Shown: one piece after another, positions 1-7,817 of the stretch
Numbering within the stretch: position 1 is the stretch's first letter
Layout: the number at the start of each line of letters is the position of its first letter
Source of the DNA: CAVURW01 sp963743595
GTDB lineage: Bacteria > Verrucomicrobiota > Verrucomicrobiia > Methylacidiphilales > UBA1321
DNA length: 29,785 bases
NCBI GenBank assembly: GCA_963743595.1
Contig: CAVURW010000239.1
Span: 1 to 29,785 of the forward strand
Direction: 5' to 3'
Translations under genes and position numbers: made by a program
The notes under the pieces: generated by a model
Databases searched by the model: none
The model's input: only the letters and a program-made list of their open reading frames with translations
What the model was told of the DNA's origin: nothing

Positions 1-778
1 CCAGAACCACGCCGGGGTTATCTGCCAGTGCTATGGTGACAGTCCCGTTACTTTTTGACGTTGCCGAGACATTAACCAAGCTCGACAATTGCTCGATATA
101 GGATTCGCGACTGCTCACCATATCATTGGGTGCCTGGCCCGATGCCGATTGACTTAACAGGATTTGCTTGTTCAGCCCGGCTATGTTCGTGGAAAGCTGG
201 TTGATTTGATCGGTAATATTAGAGGCATCCGTTCCGATATTGGCTTGAGTCTGTTGTAAACGCGAATAAGCCCCGTTTAGCGAGTCAGCTAATTCTGTAG
301 CGCTCTGCACGGTCAACTGCCGGGCCGTGCTATCGTTAGGGGTACTCGCCAATGTCTGAAAAGCACCAAAAAAATTCGTTAGCGCCGTTTGAATCGGACC
401 GGGACTGGTCGTGTTATTTGCGTTCCCTGTGGCGGACGATCCGCTACTGGAGCTGAGTTGCTCACCCAATGCGCTCTGGACGCTGCTGGACATGTTTGCG
501 TTTTGATCGGCGTAACCTTGCTCGCCTAAAGCACCCTGCACCATGCTGTCCAAAATCGGACTACGAATAGCCTGAATATCGACAACTGATACGCCGGTTC
601 CAACAGAATTCCCACCCGATTGAATAGTCCAGCTCTCCGTCAAATTCGCGCGCTCATCCGCGTAGCCTGGCGTGTTTACATTGGCCAAATTATTGCCAAT
701 CGTGGTGATGACGGTTTGATTGGCTTGAAGGGCCTGACTCCCCATTATTAACGCGCTGCTTAATCCGATGCCGTTCAT
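1..778 (-). CDS. flgK: Flagellar hook-associated protein 1 FlgK (N-terminal part, cut by window edge)
   Basis: FlgK forms the first hook-filament junction ring. The 259 codons present open with MNGIGLSSALIMGSQAL and carry the rod/hook-family signature NNLANVNTPGYADER near residues 28-42. A Ser/Gly/Asn-rich stretch follows, then a long heptad-like helical region with the order 'TALTNFFGAFQTLAS...DSTARQLTVQSA', which is typical of FlgK rather than FlgE or FlgG. The gene runs off the left edge, so the C-terminal D0/D1 helix is not visible. The start is the ATG whose codon occupies 776-778, about 20 nt after the FlgN-like gene ends; no strong Shine-Dalgarno is visible. It is the last visible gene of the minus-strand flg operon. 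Identification is strong from the N-terminal motif, length and position. Confidence 0.93.
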   Translation of the reverse strand, partial: MNGIGLSSALIMGSQALQANQTVITTIGNNLANVNTPGYADERANLTESWTIQSGGNSVGTGVSVVDIQAIRSPILDSMVQGALGEQGYADQNANMSSSVQSALGEQLSSSSGSSATGNANNTTSPGPIQTALTNFFGAFQTLASTPNDSTARQLTVQSATELADSLNGAYSRLQQTQANIGTDASNITDQINQLSTNIAGLNKQILLSQSASGQAPNDMVSSRESYIEQLSSLVNVSATSKSNGTVTIALADNPGVVL

Positions 779-798
779 GATCTAGTTTTCTTTTGGGG

Positions 799-1194
799 TT
801 ACACTTGAGTCTCGAAGATTCTTCCAGGGAATTCAGCCCCGGAAGCATGGCCGCTGGGATCGTACGTTTGCAGCGGAGCTTCCTGACCGGACATCTGTTG
901 AAAAAGCTGTCTAAGAAATTTCAAAGAGTATTCGATCAATGTTCGATTTTGGAGTGCCAGGCGCCGAATGGTGGCCAGCTTTACTTTAATCGCTTCCGCT
1001 TCAATATTACCAACCTCCTCTTTTAATCTCGGCTCCATTGCCTGTAGCTTTAGGCCTAAATGCTCAATACTTTGGCTAGCGCTGGGAAGGTCCGACGTTC
1101 GCCTCTCCATGATGCATTGTCTCTCTCGATATTGCAGATCAATGACCTGATCGAGAAGACTCTCAAATTCCTTAAGCGTGATCGTGCGTTTCAT
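799..1194 (-). CDS. FlgN-like export chaperone candidate
   Basis: This is a small, charged, all-helical protein of about 131 residues, starting MKRTITLKEFESLLDQVI. It has no signal peptide or membrane segment. Helices are heptad-rich (for example LGLKLQAMEPRLKEEVGNIE) and the tail is polar. FlgN, the cytoplasmic chaperone for FlgK and FlgL, has this size and character and is usually encoded just beside flgK, as here; sequence identity to FlgN is not obvious, so the call rests on fold character and context. A longer TTG-start form (from 1251) exists, but the ATG at 1194 overlaps flgJ by only 23 nt and has an AAAGAG stretch upstream, so I prefer it. It could be an unrelated helical flagellar protein. 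Confidence 0.6.
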   Translation of the reverse strand: MKRTITLKEFESLLDQVIDLQYRERQCIMERRTSDLPSASQSIEHLGLKLQAMEPRLKEEVGNIEAEAIKVKLATIRRLALQNRTLIEYSLKFLRQLFQQMSGQEAPLQTYDPSGHASGAEFPGRIFETQV

Positions 1195-1516
1195 AAGTAC
1201 TCTTTGTTGCTGCCGCCTCTTGAGGCAAGCGGTGTAGATAATCCTCAACAAATTTTGCCAATCCGATTCCGGCTCCGGAAGTCACTTGCTGAGTAACCGC
1301 TTGCTGGACAACGTCCTGAAATCCTCCACCGCCGCCCCCACTATCAGTTCCAAGACCCGCCGTCATTTCCTGAACCAGTTGCTGAACGAATATTCCTTCC
1401 ACAGCTCTGGAGACTTGTTGAATTTGACGTTCCTTGCTGCCTTGAAGCAATTGCGATGTGCTGCCGCTTCCAAGGATGGGCATTATGCCGCCAGATATTG
1501 AGAGTCCTGTGCTCAT
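1172..1516 (-). CDS. flgJ: Rod-binding protein, FlgJ N-terminal domain only
   Basis: This 114-residue protein has the rod-cap (FlgJ N-terminal / Rod-binding) signature around residues 33-52: QVSRAVEGIFVQQLVQEM, followed by a Gly-rich linker with six glycines in a row and a helix GIGLAKFVEDYLHR. It would cap the growing rod in the periplasm. The C-terminal muramidase domain of enterobacterial FlgJ is absent, which is common outside Gamma- and Betaproteobacteria, so rod passage through peptidoglycan must rely on another enzyme. The start overlaps the flgI stop as ATGA (1513-1516), with GGAG upstream, indicating translational coupling. Position between flgI and flgK is canonical. Confidence 0.85.
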   Translation of the reverse strand: MSTGLSISGGIMPILGSGSTSQLLQGSKERQIQQVSRAVEGIFVQQLVQEMTAGLGTDSGGGGGGFQDVVQQAVTQQVTSGAGIGLAKFVEDYLHRLPQEAAATKSTYETHDHA

Positions 1517-2667
1517 TTCAGCTCCAGATCGGCGTTTAAGGCTCCGGCATCTTTGATCGACTGGAGGATCGACATCAACTCGCGCGGGGTTGCGCCCATG
1601 GAATTAAGTGCAAACGCCACATCCTCCACTGTTGGTGAGTCGGGTAAAACTACCAGGTGCTTCACTTCCTCTTTGACGGTCGTATTTGTACGATCGACGA
1701 CAACGGTGCTCGCCCCTCCGCCACCGCCTCCCGCTTGGTTCCCGTTTCCTGTAAAGGAGTTGGGCTGGGAGACCTCTGGTGCACTCGAAATCGCAACGGT
1801 CAAGTTACCGTGAGCAACAGCTACTTTGGCGATTTGAATATTCGCGTTTGCCACGATAGTCCCCGTTCGCTCATTAATGACAATCCTCGCGGCTACGTCC
1901 GGAACGAAGAGAGCGTTTTCAATGCGGGCAACAAATTCAACTCTGCGATTGGGTTCCTGCATTTCTGCAGGCACGTACACGCGGATCGTCGACGCACTCT
2001 CTGCTTCGGCAAGCGGAGCAATCTGAGTATTGATGGCATTAGCCACGCGAACAGCAGAAGTAAAATCGGGTTGACGTAAAACCACCTCAAGAACACCCTT
2101 AGAAAAGAGCGAAGTCGGAATTTCGTTTTCTATCAACCCACCTCCGATAACCACTCCAGTAGTCAGATGGTTTTTCTGAACGCTCGAGCCACCAGATCCA
2201 CCGGTTCCCGCCGAAAAGCCGCCGAGGAAGATATTCCCTTGCGCAACCGCGTACACCTGACCATCTCCACCGACCATAGGGGTTTGCAAGAGGACACCGC
2301 CTTGAAGAGACTTAGCGTCGGCGACGCTGGAGACCGTAACGTCCAGCTTGGTGCCCGACCGCGCAAAGGCCGGAATATTGGCCGTCACCATCACAACCGC
2401 CGCGTTCTTATTGGTCAGGTTAGACGCCGTTGTTTGTAATCCGAAACGCTGGAGCAGGTTGGCTATCGTTTGCTGTGTAAGAGCCTTATCGGAATCACCA
2501 AGTCCATCCAGTCCGGTTACAATGCCGTAGCCTATCAACTGATTGTCGCGAGCACCTTCCACGTCCGCGACATCTTTAAGGCGCGTTGCACCAAATGAAG
2601 CTGAGCAGAGGAATAGACTTAGAAGCCCGTAAACGAGCATCTGATTAAAACGGAGTGAGAAATTCAT
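1513..2667 (-). CDS. flgI: Flagellar P-ring protein FlgI
   Basis: FlgI builds the periplasmic P-ring around the rod. The 384-residue length is typical. A Sec signal peptide ends near residue 27 (LLSLFLCSASFGA), and the mature protein opens with the hallmark TRLKDVADVEGARDNQLIGYG followed by VTGLDGLGDSDK. Other family blocks are visible: FGLQTTASNLTNKNAAVVMVTA, SVADAKSLQGGVLLQTPM and, near the C-terminus, PTVEDVAFALNSMGATPRE. A Gly-rich insert (about residues 317-326) is slightly unusual. The start overlaps flgH by 23 nt; an AAAGGA lies about 17 nt upstream of the ATG. It belongs to the flgA-flgH-flgI-flgJ block. Confidence 0.97.
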   Translation of the reverse strand: MNFSLRFNQMLVYGLLSLFLCSASFGATRLKDVADVEGARDNQLIGYGIVTGLDGLGDSDKALTQQTIANLLQRFGLQTTASNLTNKNAAVVMVTANIPAFARSGTKLDVTVSSVADAKSLQGGVLLQTPMVGGDGQVYAVAQGNIFLGGFSAGTGGSGGSSVQKNHLTTGVVIGGGLIENEIPTSLFSKGVLEVVLRQPDFTSAVRVANAINTQIAPLAEAESASTIRVYVPAEMQEPNRRVEFVARIENALFVPDVAARIVINERTGTIVANANIQIAKVAVAHGNLTVAISSAPEVSQPNSFTGNGNQAGGGGGGASTVVVDRTNTTVKEEVKHLVVLPDSPTVEDVAFALNSMGATPRELMSILQSIKDAGALNADLELK

Positions 2668-3376
2668 AAAGTTTTGTTAGCCATCCTTTCCGTTGGTTAT
2701 CGGTAATCGTTCCCTTGCCGCGCTGGATGATTTCAAGATTTGCGAGGCGGCTCGAACTTACTGAGTTGGAAGAACTGATGTCATCTGGGCGAACGTACCC
2801 GACCAATACCATTGAAGTGTCTTCGCTGCCCGCTTTGGAATGTCGGAATGCCTGAAGCTTGAATACTCCATTCGCTTCCACTTCCACGATTTGAGCTTGA
2901 ATTGTCGTCGAGGCCGTTTCCGCATTGGAGATTGCTCCCCCGCCGTTAAAGGATTGCGCGCTGTTCCAACTGGTGGCGGGTGCAACTCCTTGATTGTTCA
3001 GGAAAAAATAGCCTTTGGACGCCCCGTTGTTGGGATAGATGAGCGAGTTAATCGAGGTGTTGACTGCGGTAGTTTTCGCCGTCGTTGTGTTCTGGTTCTT
3101 GTTAATCGTGTTTTGTAGATCCACGACGATGGTGACTAGGTCCCCAAGCGCATGCGCCACCGGGTCCGAGTAAAGGGACACCACACGACTCTGAGAGACT
3201 GTCGGAGCGCCATGCGTGTGTCCCCAGATCGACCCCACGGCCGGCACGGGCGTCGGTTGGAGTTCCTGTGGAGGCAGAGGGAAGGGTGGAGCCACTGGCT
3301 CTTTCTTTGGATCGCCGTACGTATTGACGACAACCGTCAGCAGGATCAAAAAAACGATAGCTCTTTCAATTTTCAT
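2645..3376 (-). CDS. flgH: Flagellar L-ring protein FlgH, apparently not a lipoprotein
   Basis: FlgH forms the outer-membrane L-ring. The C-terminal half has the family blocks ASTTIQAQIVEVEANGVFKL, VGYVRPDDISSSNSVSSSRLA and GKGTITDNQRKGWLTKL. I start it at the ATG of MKIERAIV because AAAGGAG lies 8 nt upstream; an ATG six codons earlier lies on that Shine-Dalgarno itself. The N-terminus is a Sec signal (FLILLTVVVNTYG) followed by a Pro-rich linker. FlgH is normally a lipoprotein, but there is no cysteine anywhere in this protein, so no lipobox is possible. It overlaps the end of flgA by 11 nt and is coupled to flgI downstream. Confidence 0.95.
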   Translation of the reverse strand: MKIERAIVFLILLTVVVNTYGDPKKEPVAPPFPLPPQELQPTPVPAVGSIWGHTHGAPTVSQSRVVSLYSDPVAHALGDLVTIVVDLQNTINKNQNTTTAKTTAVNTSINSLIYPNNGASKGYFFLNNQGVAPATSWNSAQSFNGGGAISNAETASTTIQAQIVEVEANGVFKLQAFRHSKAGSEDTSMVLVGYVRPDDISSSNSVSSSRLANLEIIQRGKGTITDNQRKGWLTKLYEFLTPF

Positions 3377-4310
3377 AAACGAGACTCCTTTCATCCACTA
3401 CGCGTGCGTTAAAGACTTTTTTCGAATCGGTATTCTGGACTTGAATCACTTGATCTTTCACTCCGCTGGTTAGGGCCCGCGCCTGCAGCGTAATCCGAAG
3501 GCCTCCGTGCTCGTAGGTTACCGTGACCGTGTCATTTCGATTTACGAGATATGGTTCGCGCAGATCTATAGTCATCAAGATAGCCCCGCGCTGAATGGCA
3601 TGAGCTGCCGTTTTGTTGTCAGGAAAATCCACGATTGGGGAAGCCTCTCCAGGTATGCTTAGGATATCGGTATTGATCTGCTCAAATTTCGTACTATCGA
3701 GCACATCCCCCGCTTTTGTTGGCTCCATTGCCCGCCATACTGTAGCGACGCAGGTCCAATGGAATCGAAAGCTCTTGGCAACACTCACTTGACCGTCGGT
3801 AATAAAATCGATTGTCGCCTCACCCCATGAATTTCGGAATGTACCGGGTGAGATTTTGATTCGAGCCGAATTAGGACCCTCAGCGATTAGAAATGGCATG
3901 CTGCCCTCGATCTCCAGCAGCTTAATCTCGCTTCCCTTCGGTGCCATATCCATCAGTTGTGTGGTCAACAAACTCCGTACATCACTCCCTTTACAAGTGG
4001 CCGCTGGTCGAGAGATGACACATTCTCCGGCCCCGGCCCAAACGATATGCTTGGCCCGGATTTCAGTCGGAAGCGTCGCTTCGATTTCATCTCGTTTCCA
4101 GACCTGAAGCCGCCCCAGACTGGGACTGTCCGCGATGACGGCGGCGAGGTCCTCGGCTGTTAAACCCTGACTCGAGGCGACGATATCCGCAACAGTAACG
4201 TGTTCGCCTCTAACGATCGTCTTGGCCTTCAACTCGATCACGTCCCCGAAGCCAAACTCCATTCGGAGAAAGATCAACACCATCACGGAGATGAGTCGGC
4301 GGTTATTCAT
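3366..4310 (-). CDS. flgA: P-ring assembly chaperone FlgA
   Basis: FlgA is the periplasmic chaperone that helps FlgI assemble into the P-ring. This 314-residue protein has an N-terminal Sec signal (ISVMVLIFLRMEFGFG), a poorly conserved middle containing a putative disulfide pair (Cys in AGECVIS and TCKGS), and a C-terminal SAF/ChapFlgA domain: IQRGAILMTIDLREPYLVNR, then DTVTVTYEHGGLRITLQARA, and the closing VIQVQNTDSKKVFNARVVDE. The gene begins 1 nt after the flgG stop and overlaps flgH, matching the order flgF-flgG-flgA-flgH-flgI. It is longer than enterobacterial FlgA (about 220 aa), as in many non-enteric bacteria. Confidence 0.93.
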   Translation of the reverse strand: MNNRRLISVMVLIFLRMEFGFGDVIELKAKTIVRGEHVTVADIVASSQGLTAEDLAAVIADSPSLGRLQVWKRDEIEATLPTEIRAKHIVWAGAGECVISRPAATCKGSDVRSLLTTQLMDMAPKGSEIKLLEIEGSMPFLIAEGPNSARIKISPGTFRNSWGEATIDFITDGQVSVAKSFRFHWTCVATVWRAMEPTKAGDVLDSTKFEQINTDILSIPGEASPIVDFPDNKTAAHAIQRGAILMTIDLREPYLVNRNDTVTVTYEHGGLRITLQARALTSGVKDQVIQVQNTDSKKVFNARVVDERSLVYEN

Positions 4311-4311
4311 G

Positions 4312-5097
4312 TTAATGACGCAGATTATCGGCCATATTTAACATCTCGTCTGAAGCCTGGATCGCCTTTGAATTGATTTCGTATGCGCGCTGAGCCTGGA
4401 TCATGTTCACCATTTCTTGGACAACTTGGACATTTGAGGTCTCGATATATCCCTGCTGAAGAGTTCCGACTGCATTTTGACCAGGGGTCAATCCGTCCAC
4501 TGCCGATCCGGAAGCCTCAGTCTCTTTGTAGAGATTATTACCCATACTCATGAGCCCATTCGGATTGGCAAAAGTGCTCAAGGTGAACGGACTGATTTTT
4601 GCGGCAGCGCCATTAATTTGAGCCGATACAATCCCGTCTGCACCCACACTAATATTGGTGGCTTTCGGATCGATTTGACCTACGCCTGCGACGGCAAAAC
4701 CCTCCTGGGTGACAACCTGACCCTCTGCGTTTACGAGAAACGAACCGTCACGGGTGTACGAATAGCTTCCGTCGGGAAGGTTGATCTTGAAGAAACCTGG
4801 ACCTTGAATCGCAACATCCCAGGTATTCCCGGTGCTCTGCAGGTTGCCTTGCGAAAAGTCCTTGGTCGTGGCCAGCACCTTTGAACCATAACCCACCTGA
4901 ATACCGGATGGTGCGGTGGTTGAATCGGTTGTGCTCGATCCTGGCGCTCGCTGGGTATCGTACATCATTTCCTGGAATTGGAGAGATGCACGCTTGTAGC
5001 CAGACGTGTTTACGTTCGCTAGGTTGTTTGCGATCACATCCAGATTCATCTGTTGTGCCGCCATTCCGCTCGCTGCTGTCCATAGTGCTCGCATCAT
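4312..5097 (-). CDS. flgG: Distal rod protein FlgG
   Basis: FlgG forms the distal rod that passes through the P- and L-rings. The 261-residue length is standard. The N-terminus MMRALWTAASGMAAQQ and the block VIANNLANVNTSGYKRASLQ are diagnostic, as is QVGYGSKVLATTKDFSQGNL. The C-terminal helix has the FlgG ending YIETSNVQVVQEMVNMIQAQ with RAYEINSKAIQASDEML. GAGG lies 7 nt before the first of two adjacent ATGs. It follows flgF by 25 nt and precedes flgA by 1 nt. Confidence 0.98.
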   Translation of the reverse strand: MMRALWTAASGMAAQQMNLDVIANNLANVNTSGYKRASLQFQEMMYDTQRAPGSSTTDSTTAPSGIQVGYGSKVLATTKDFSQGNLQSTGNTWDVAIQGPGFFKINLPDGSYSYTRDGSFLVNAEGQVVTQEGFAVAGVGQIDPKATNISVGADGIVSAQINGAAAKISPFTLSTFANPNGLMSMGNNLYKETEASGSAVDGLTPGQNAVGTLQQGYIETSNVQVVQEMVNMIQAQRAYEINSKAIQASDEMLNMADNLRH

Positions 5098-5122
5098 AAC
5101 TAACCTCGTATTCTATTGTTAA

Positions 5123-5878
5123 CTAGCTCGACCGAGATCCTAACGTATTCAGAAGTTGCCCCTGATTATCATCGCTGGCCTGAACTGCTTTCTGATTAGC
5201 TTCATAAAGACGCATCGCCTGAATCATGTTCGCCATCAGTTCCACAGGGTTTGCGTTGCTCTGTTCCAACTTACCCTGAAAAACCTCGTCACCGGGTGCG
5301 GGTCCTTGAATCACTGCGCCCGGTGTATTCGACGTAAATCTGCCAAAGGGTCCCGGTTCCAGTTCCGTAGAGGGCGTCTGAAAATGGACCAGCCCGACTT
5401 TGCCAACTTCGGCCCCGCCCGCCTTTATCGAACCATCCTGTGCTATCGAGACAGAGGCCGCCGCTGCAGCACTAATGCTGATGGTGCCTCCAGACTTGCC
5501 CAAGACTTCTGCACCGTCGCTGGTTTGTACCGTTCCGGACGGCGAGAGATGAAAATCTCCATTTCGAGTAAAACTCGTCGTCCCGTTCTTCTCTTTAACC
5601 AGGAAGAAACTCTCACCTTTAATCCCAAGGTTAAGGGGATTTCCTGACTCGGTCAGTGGCCCCTGAGAGAAGTCAAACACCCGATTCATCGTCACCCGAC
5701 TCGACTCTGTAAGTATTCCTGCACCTTTTTCATTGTCCTTAACTGGCTCGGTGGAGAAAACCGGTACCGAGCGCTTGTTTCCGGGGACGGTCTGTAAGGC
5801 TAAATTTTCGGCGATCAAGTCTTGGTAAGCTTGATTCATCCGCATCCCGGCCACTCCTTCGTATAATCCTACATTCAT
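5123..5878 (-). CDS. flgF: Proximal rod protein FlgF, N-terminal motif degenerate
   Basis: This 251-residue rod protein sits directly before flgG, as flgF does in most clusters. It has central hook/rod features (GPLTESGNPLNLGIKGESFF, TSFTRNGDFHLSPSGTVQT) and the C-terminal helix NPVELMANMIQAMRLYEANQ with KAVQASD. The N-terminal family signature is altered: the usual A-N-N-L-A-N-x-x-T-x-G-Y-K-R is ENLALQTVPGNKR here. The ATG at 5878 has AAGGA 8 nt upstream; an upstream 25-codon extension would cover orf94 and is rejected. It overlaps the orf94 stop region by -1 nt spacing. FlgF versus another rod paralog (FlgC/FlgB are shorter) is settled by length and order. Confidence 0.9.
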   Translation of the reverse strand: MNVGLYEGVAGMRMNQAYQDLIAENLALQTVPGNKRSVPVFSTEPVKDNEKGAGILTESSRVTMNRVFDFSQGPLTESGNPLNLGIKGESFFLVKEKNGTTSFTRNGDFHLSPSGTVQTSDGAEVLGKSGGTISISAAAAASVSIAQDGSIKAGGAEVGKVGLVHFQTPSTELEPGPFGRFTSNTPGAVIQGPAPGDEVFQGKLEQSNANPVELMANMIQAMRLYEANQKAVQASDDNQGQLLNTLGSRSS

Positions 5879-5879
5879 T

Positions 5880-6164
5880 TTATGATCCTTGCTCCAGGCT
5901 CGTTTGACTATCCGCGTGCCAGCACCGAACGATCGTCCGCTGTCCGCATGCACATGAAATTTCTAAGTCGGTGTACGCTGATGTGCTTTCCATCATGCGA
6001 ACCTGAGCCGGGCCCAGGCGGGGAGTCGGCTGCAGCTGCTTTACTTCCTTCGGCGGTGCCGTCTGGAAAAATTTCTCAGCATCTGTCGCCTTAACGACGT
6101 GGATGACGTGCGAATCGGCAGCTTCCGACGCGAACGAGGGTTGCCTAATTTTTCGCTCGATCAT
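5880..6164 (-). CDS. Small hypothetical protein (orf94) with a Cys/His cluster, between motB and flgF
   Basis: The 94-codon frame begins in an ATGA overlap with the motB stop (6161-6164) and ends 1 nt before the flgF start codon; these tight junctions are the main evidence that it is real. No signal peptide or membrane segment is seen. The first 60 residues look disordered and are rich in Gln, Pro and charged residues. The C-terminal part is DLEISCACGQRTIVRCWH, with Cys71, Cys73, Cys81 and His83 spaced like a small zinc-binding knuckle. I do not recognise the family. Its place suggests a role tied to the stator or early rod, but this is inference only. Confidence 0.7.
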   Translation of the reverse strand: MIERKIRQPSFASEAADSHVIHVVKATDAEKFFQTAPPKEVKQLQPTPRLGPAQVRMMESTSAYTDLEISCACGQRTIVRCWHADSQTSLEQGS

Positions 6165-6940
6165 GGCAGGGCCTCCGTATTGGAATATTTTACTAAATCT
6201 TGAGCGGCTTGAACGGTCATATCTTGCTTCAGCCGAGCCACAATTGTGATTCGCCGATTCTTTTCTGAGGTAGGATCTTCTCCTTCTAAGGGAATGCGAT
6301 CCGAGTAGCCGATCACCCTCCAAAATCGTTCTTCATCCAGACCCGAGGTCTCAAGAAGGTTTCGAGCGGCAATGGCACGCGCGGTTGATAGATCCCAACT
6401 TTCTGAGGCTGTACCCTCCGTCGTCGCTCCCGTTTTTTGAGTGTGTCCTTCCACTTCGAGCATAAATGGAAATCGATCCAGAAACCATGCGGTGGTCTTT
6501 AAGACCCAAACACCATAATCCGTTAACTTGGCGGTGCCGGGCTTGAAAAAGGGCTTGGACGAGCTATCTATTACCGTGATCCTCACACCGTCGGCGATGA
6601 AGTCATACCGAATGAGATCTTGCCCGTCCTCACTGCTATTGTTCAATTGCTCCCGTAGATGTTCCAGTGCCTTTTTCATATCTTCGTCCGTAAGGTTCTT
6701 GCTGACCTTGTCTTTTAGCTTCGATTGGAACGGGTCCATACGAGAGTACTCCTTTGTCCCGGCTTTTCCTTGCTGGGTGATCTCACCTCGAAAGTAACGC
6801 TGAACTGCTAACTTGGTCGCCTCATCGGAACCGACGAGCCAGAGAACCAGGAACAGCGCCATCATGGATGTCACGAAGTCAGCGTAAGCCACCTTCCAGG
6901 CTCCCCCATGATGTGGGTGTCCACGTCCACGTCGGCTCAT
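6161..6940 (-). CDS. motB: Flagellar stator protein MotB
   Basis: MotB anchors the stator to peptidoglycan and carries the proton-accepting aspartate. The N-terminus HGGAWKVAYADFVTSMMALF is the classic MotB segment; Asp21 corresponds to the essential plug-proximal Asp (Asp32 of E. coli), within a single membrane helix (about residues 18-38). A helical linker follows, then an OmpA-like domain (about 115-250) with KPFFKPGTAKLTDYGVWVL, VEGHTQKTG, DLSTARAIAARNLLE and NRRITIVARL. The 259-residue length is normal. It starts 14 nt after motA, on the same transcript. Confidence 0.97.
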   Translation of the reverse strand: MSRRGRGHPHHGGAWKVAYADFVTSMMALFLVLWLVGSDEATKLAVQRYFRGEITQQGKAGTKEYSRMDPFQSKLKDKVSKNLTDEDMKKALEHLREQLNNSSEDGQDLIRYDFIADGVRITVIDSSSKPFFKPGTAKLTDYGVWVLKTTAWFLDRFPFMLEVEGHTQKTGATTEGTASESWDLSTARAIAARNLLETSGLDEERFWRVIGYSDRIPLEGEDPTSEKNRRITIVARLKQDMTVQAAQDLVKYSNTEALP

Positions 6941-6954
6941 TGTTTGCTTCCTTT

Positions 6955-7812
6955 CTAGGCTCCACTCTTTTTCAGAGTCTCTTCCATGTGCTCACTCGTA
7001 GGCTGATGCTCTACCGGTATCGTTAAGCGTCCCGCTTCGGCTGCCACGAGAGGCGGCGAGCCAGAGGCATAACTGACAACCATGCGCCCTATTACGGCGA
7101 GATAGCTGAGTTCCTCCTCGTGAATGCTCTCGATGCGGTTTACCAGCGGTTGCGCGAAGCCATAACTCAAGAGCAACCCCAGAAATGTACCCACTAGGGC
7201 GTGAGCCACTTTCTCACCGATCTCGTTCTTGTCTCCCGCAATGCTGGCCATCGTAATGACGATGCCCAAGACGGCCGCGACGATCCCAATTCCCGGGAGT
7301 GCATCGGAAGCTTTCGTTAGGATGTTCGTCGGCTGCGACATTTTAGAAAAGTAGTTATCCAGCCGAGCTTCTACCGAGCGATTCAGATCATCGGCCCGCA
7401 CCTTGCCGTCCAGCAGTGGTCGAAATGTATCCTGCAAAAATCGAACCGCCTGTTTGTCGTGGAGAAAGCTGGGGTACTTCGCGAAGATCGTACTCTTATC
7501 TGGCTCCAGAATATGTTCTTCCAGCCCAATGACCCCTTTTTCCCGAGCAAGCACGAGAATCTGATAAATGGACTCGATTAACTCGATGTACCGCTTTTCT
7601 GTAAAGGGTGATCCCTTAACCGCCACGATAATCGCGTGGAGCATCTCCTTTAAAATCGTCGGACTCGAGGAAGCCACGACGTAACCCGCTGTGATTCCAA
7701 TGATGATGATGTACTCGCCGGCAACGAACAAGGTTCCCACTTTTCCGCCGGAGAACGTAAATCCGCCGAGGAGCGCCACAGTCACCATTATCCATCCAAT
7801 GACAAGTAACAT
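6955..7812 (-). CDS. motA: Flagellar stator protein MotA
   Basis: MotA is the ion-channel partner of MotB. Starting at the ATG of MLLVIGWIM gives 285 residues, 5 nt after fliA. With this start, the key residues fall at the E. coli MotA numbers: Arg90 and Glu98 in the cytoplasmic torque loop (LVLAREKGVIGLE), Pro173 (ALPGIGIVAAVLGIV) and Pro222 (FAQPL). That coincidence supports the start over a 48-codon upstream extension overlapping fliA, and points to an E. coli-like, probably H+-driven stator. Four membrane helices are visible: two near the N-terminus, and two around 172-192 and 202-222. Confidence 0.96.
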   Translation of the reverse strand: MLLVIGWIMVTVALLGGFTFSGGKVGTLFVAGEYIIIIGITAGYVVASSSPTILKEMLHAIIVAVKGSPFTEKRYIELIESIYQILVLAREKGVIGLEEHILEPDKSTIFAKYPSFLHDKQAVRFLQDTFRPLLDGKVRADDLNRSVEARLDNYFSKMSQPTNILTKASDALPGIGIVAAVLGIVITMASIAGDKNEIGEKVAHALVGTFLGLLLSYGFAQPLVNRIESIHEEELSYLAVIGRMVVSYASGSPPLVAAEAGRLTIPVEHQPTSEHMEETLKKSGA

Positions 7813-7817
7813 ATTTT

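Noticed and set aside
1657..2079. 140-codon plus-strand frame opposite flgI
   Set aside because: It is antisense to a clear FlgI gene, with no ribosome-binding site or recognisable domain.
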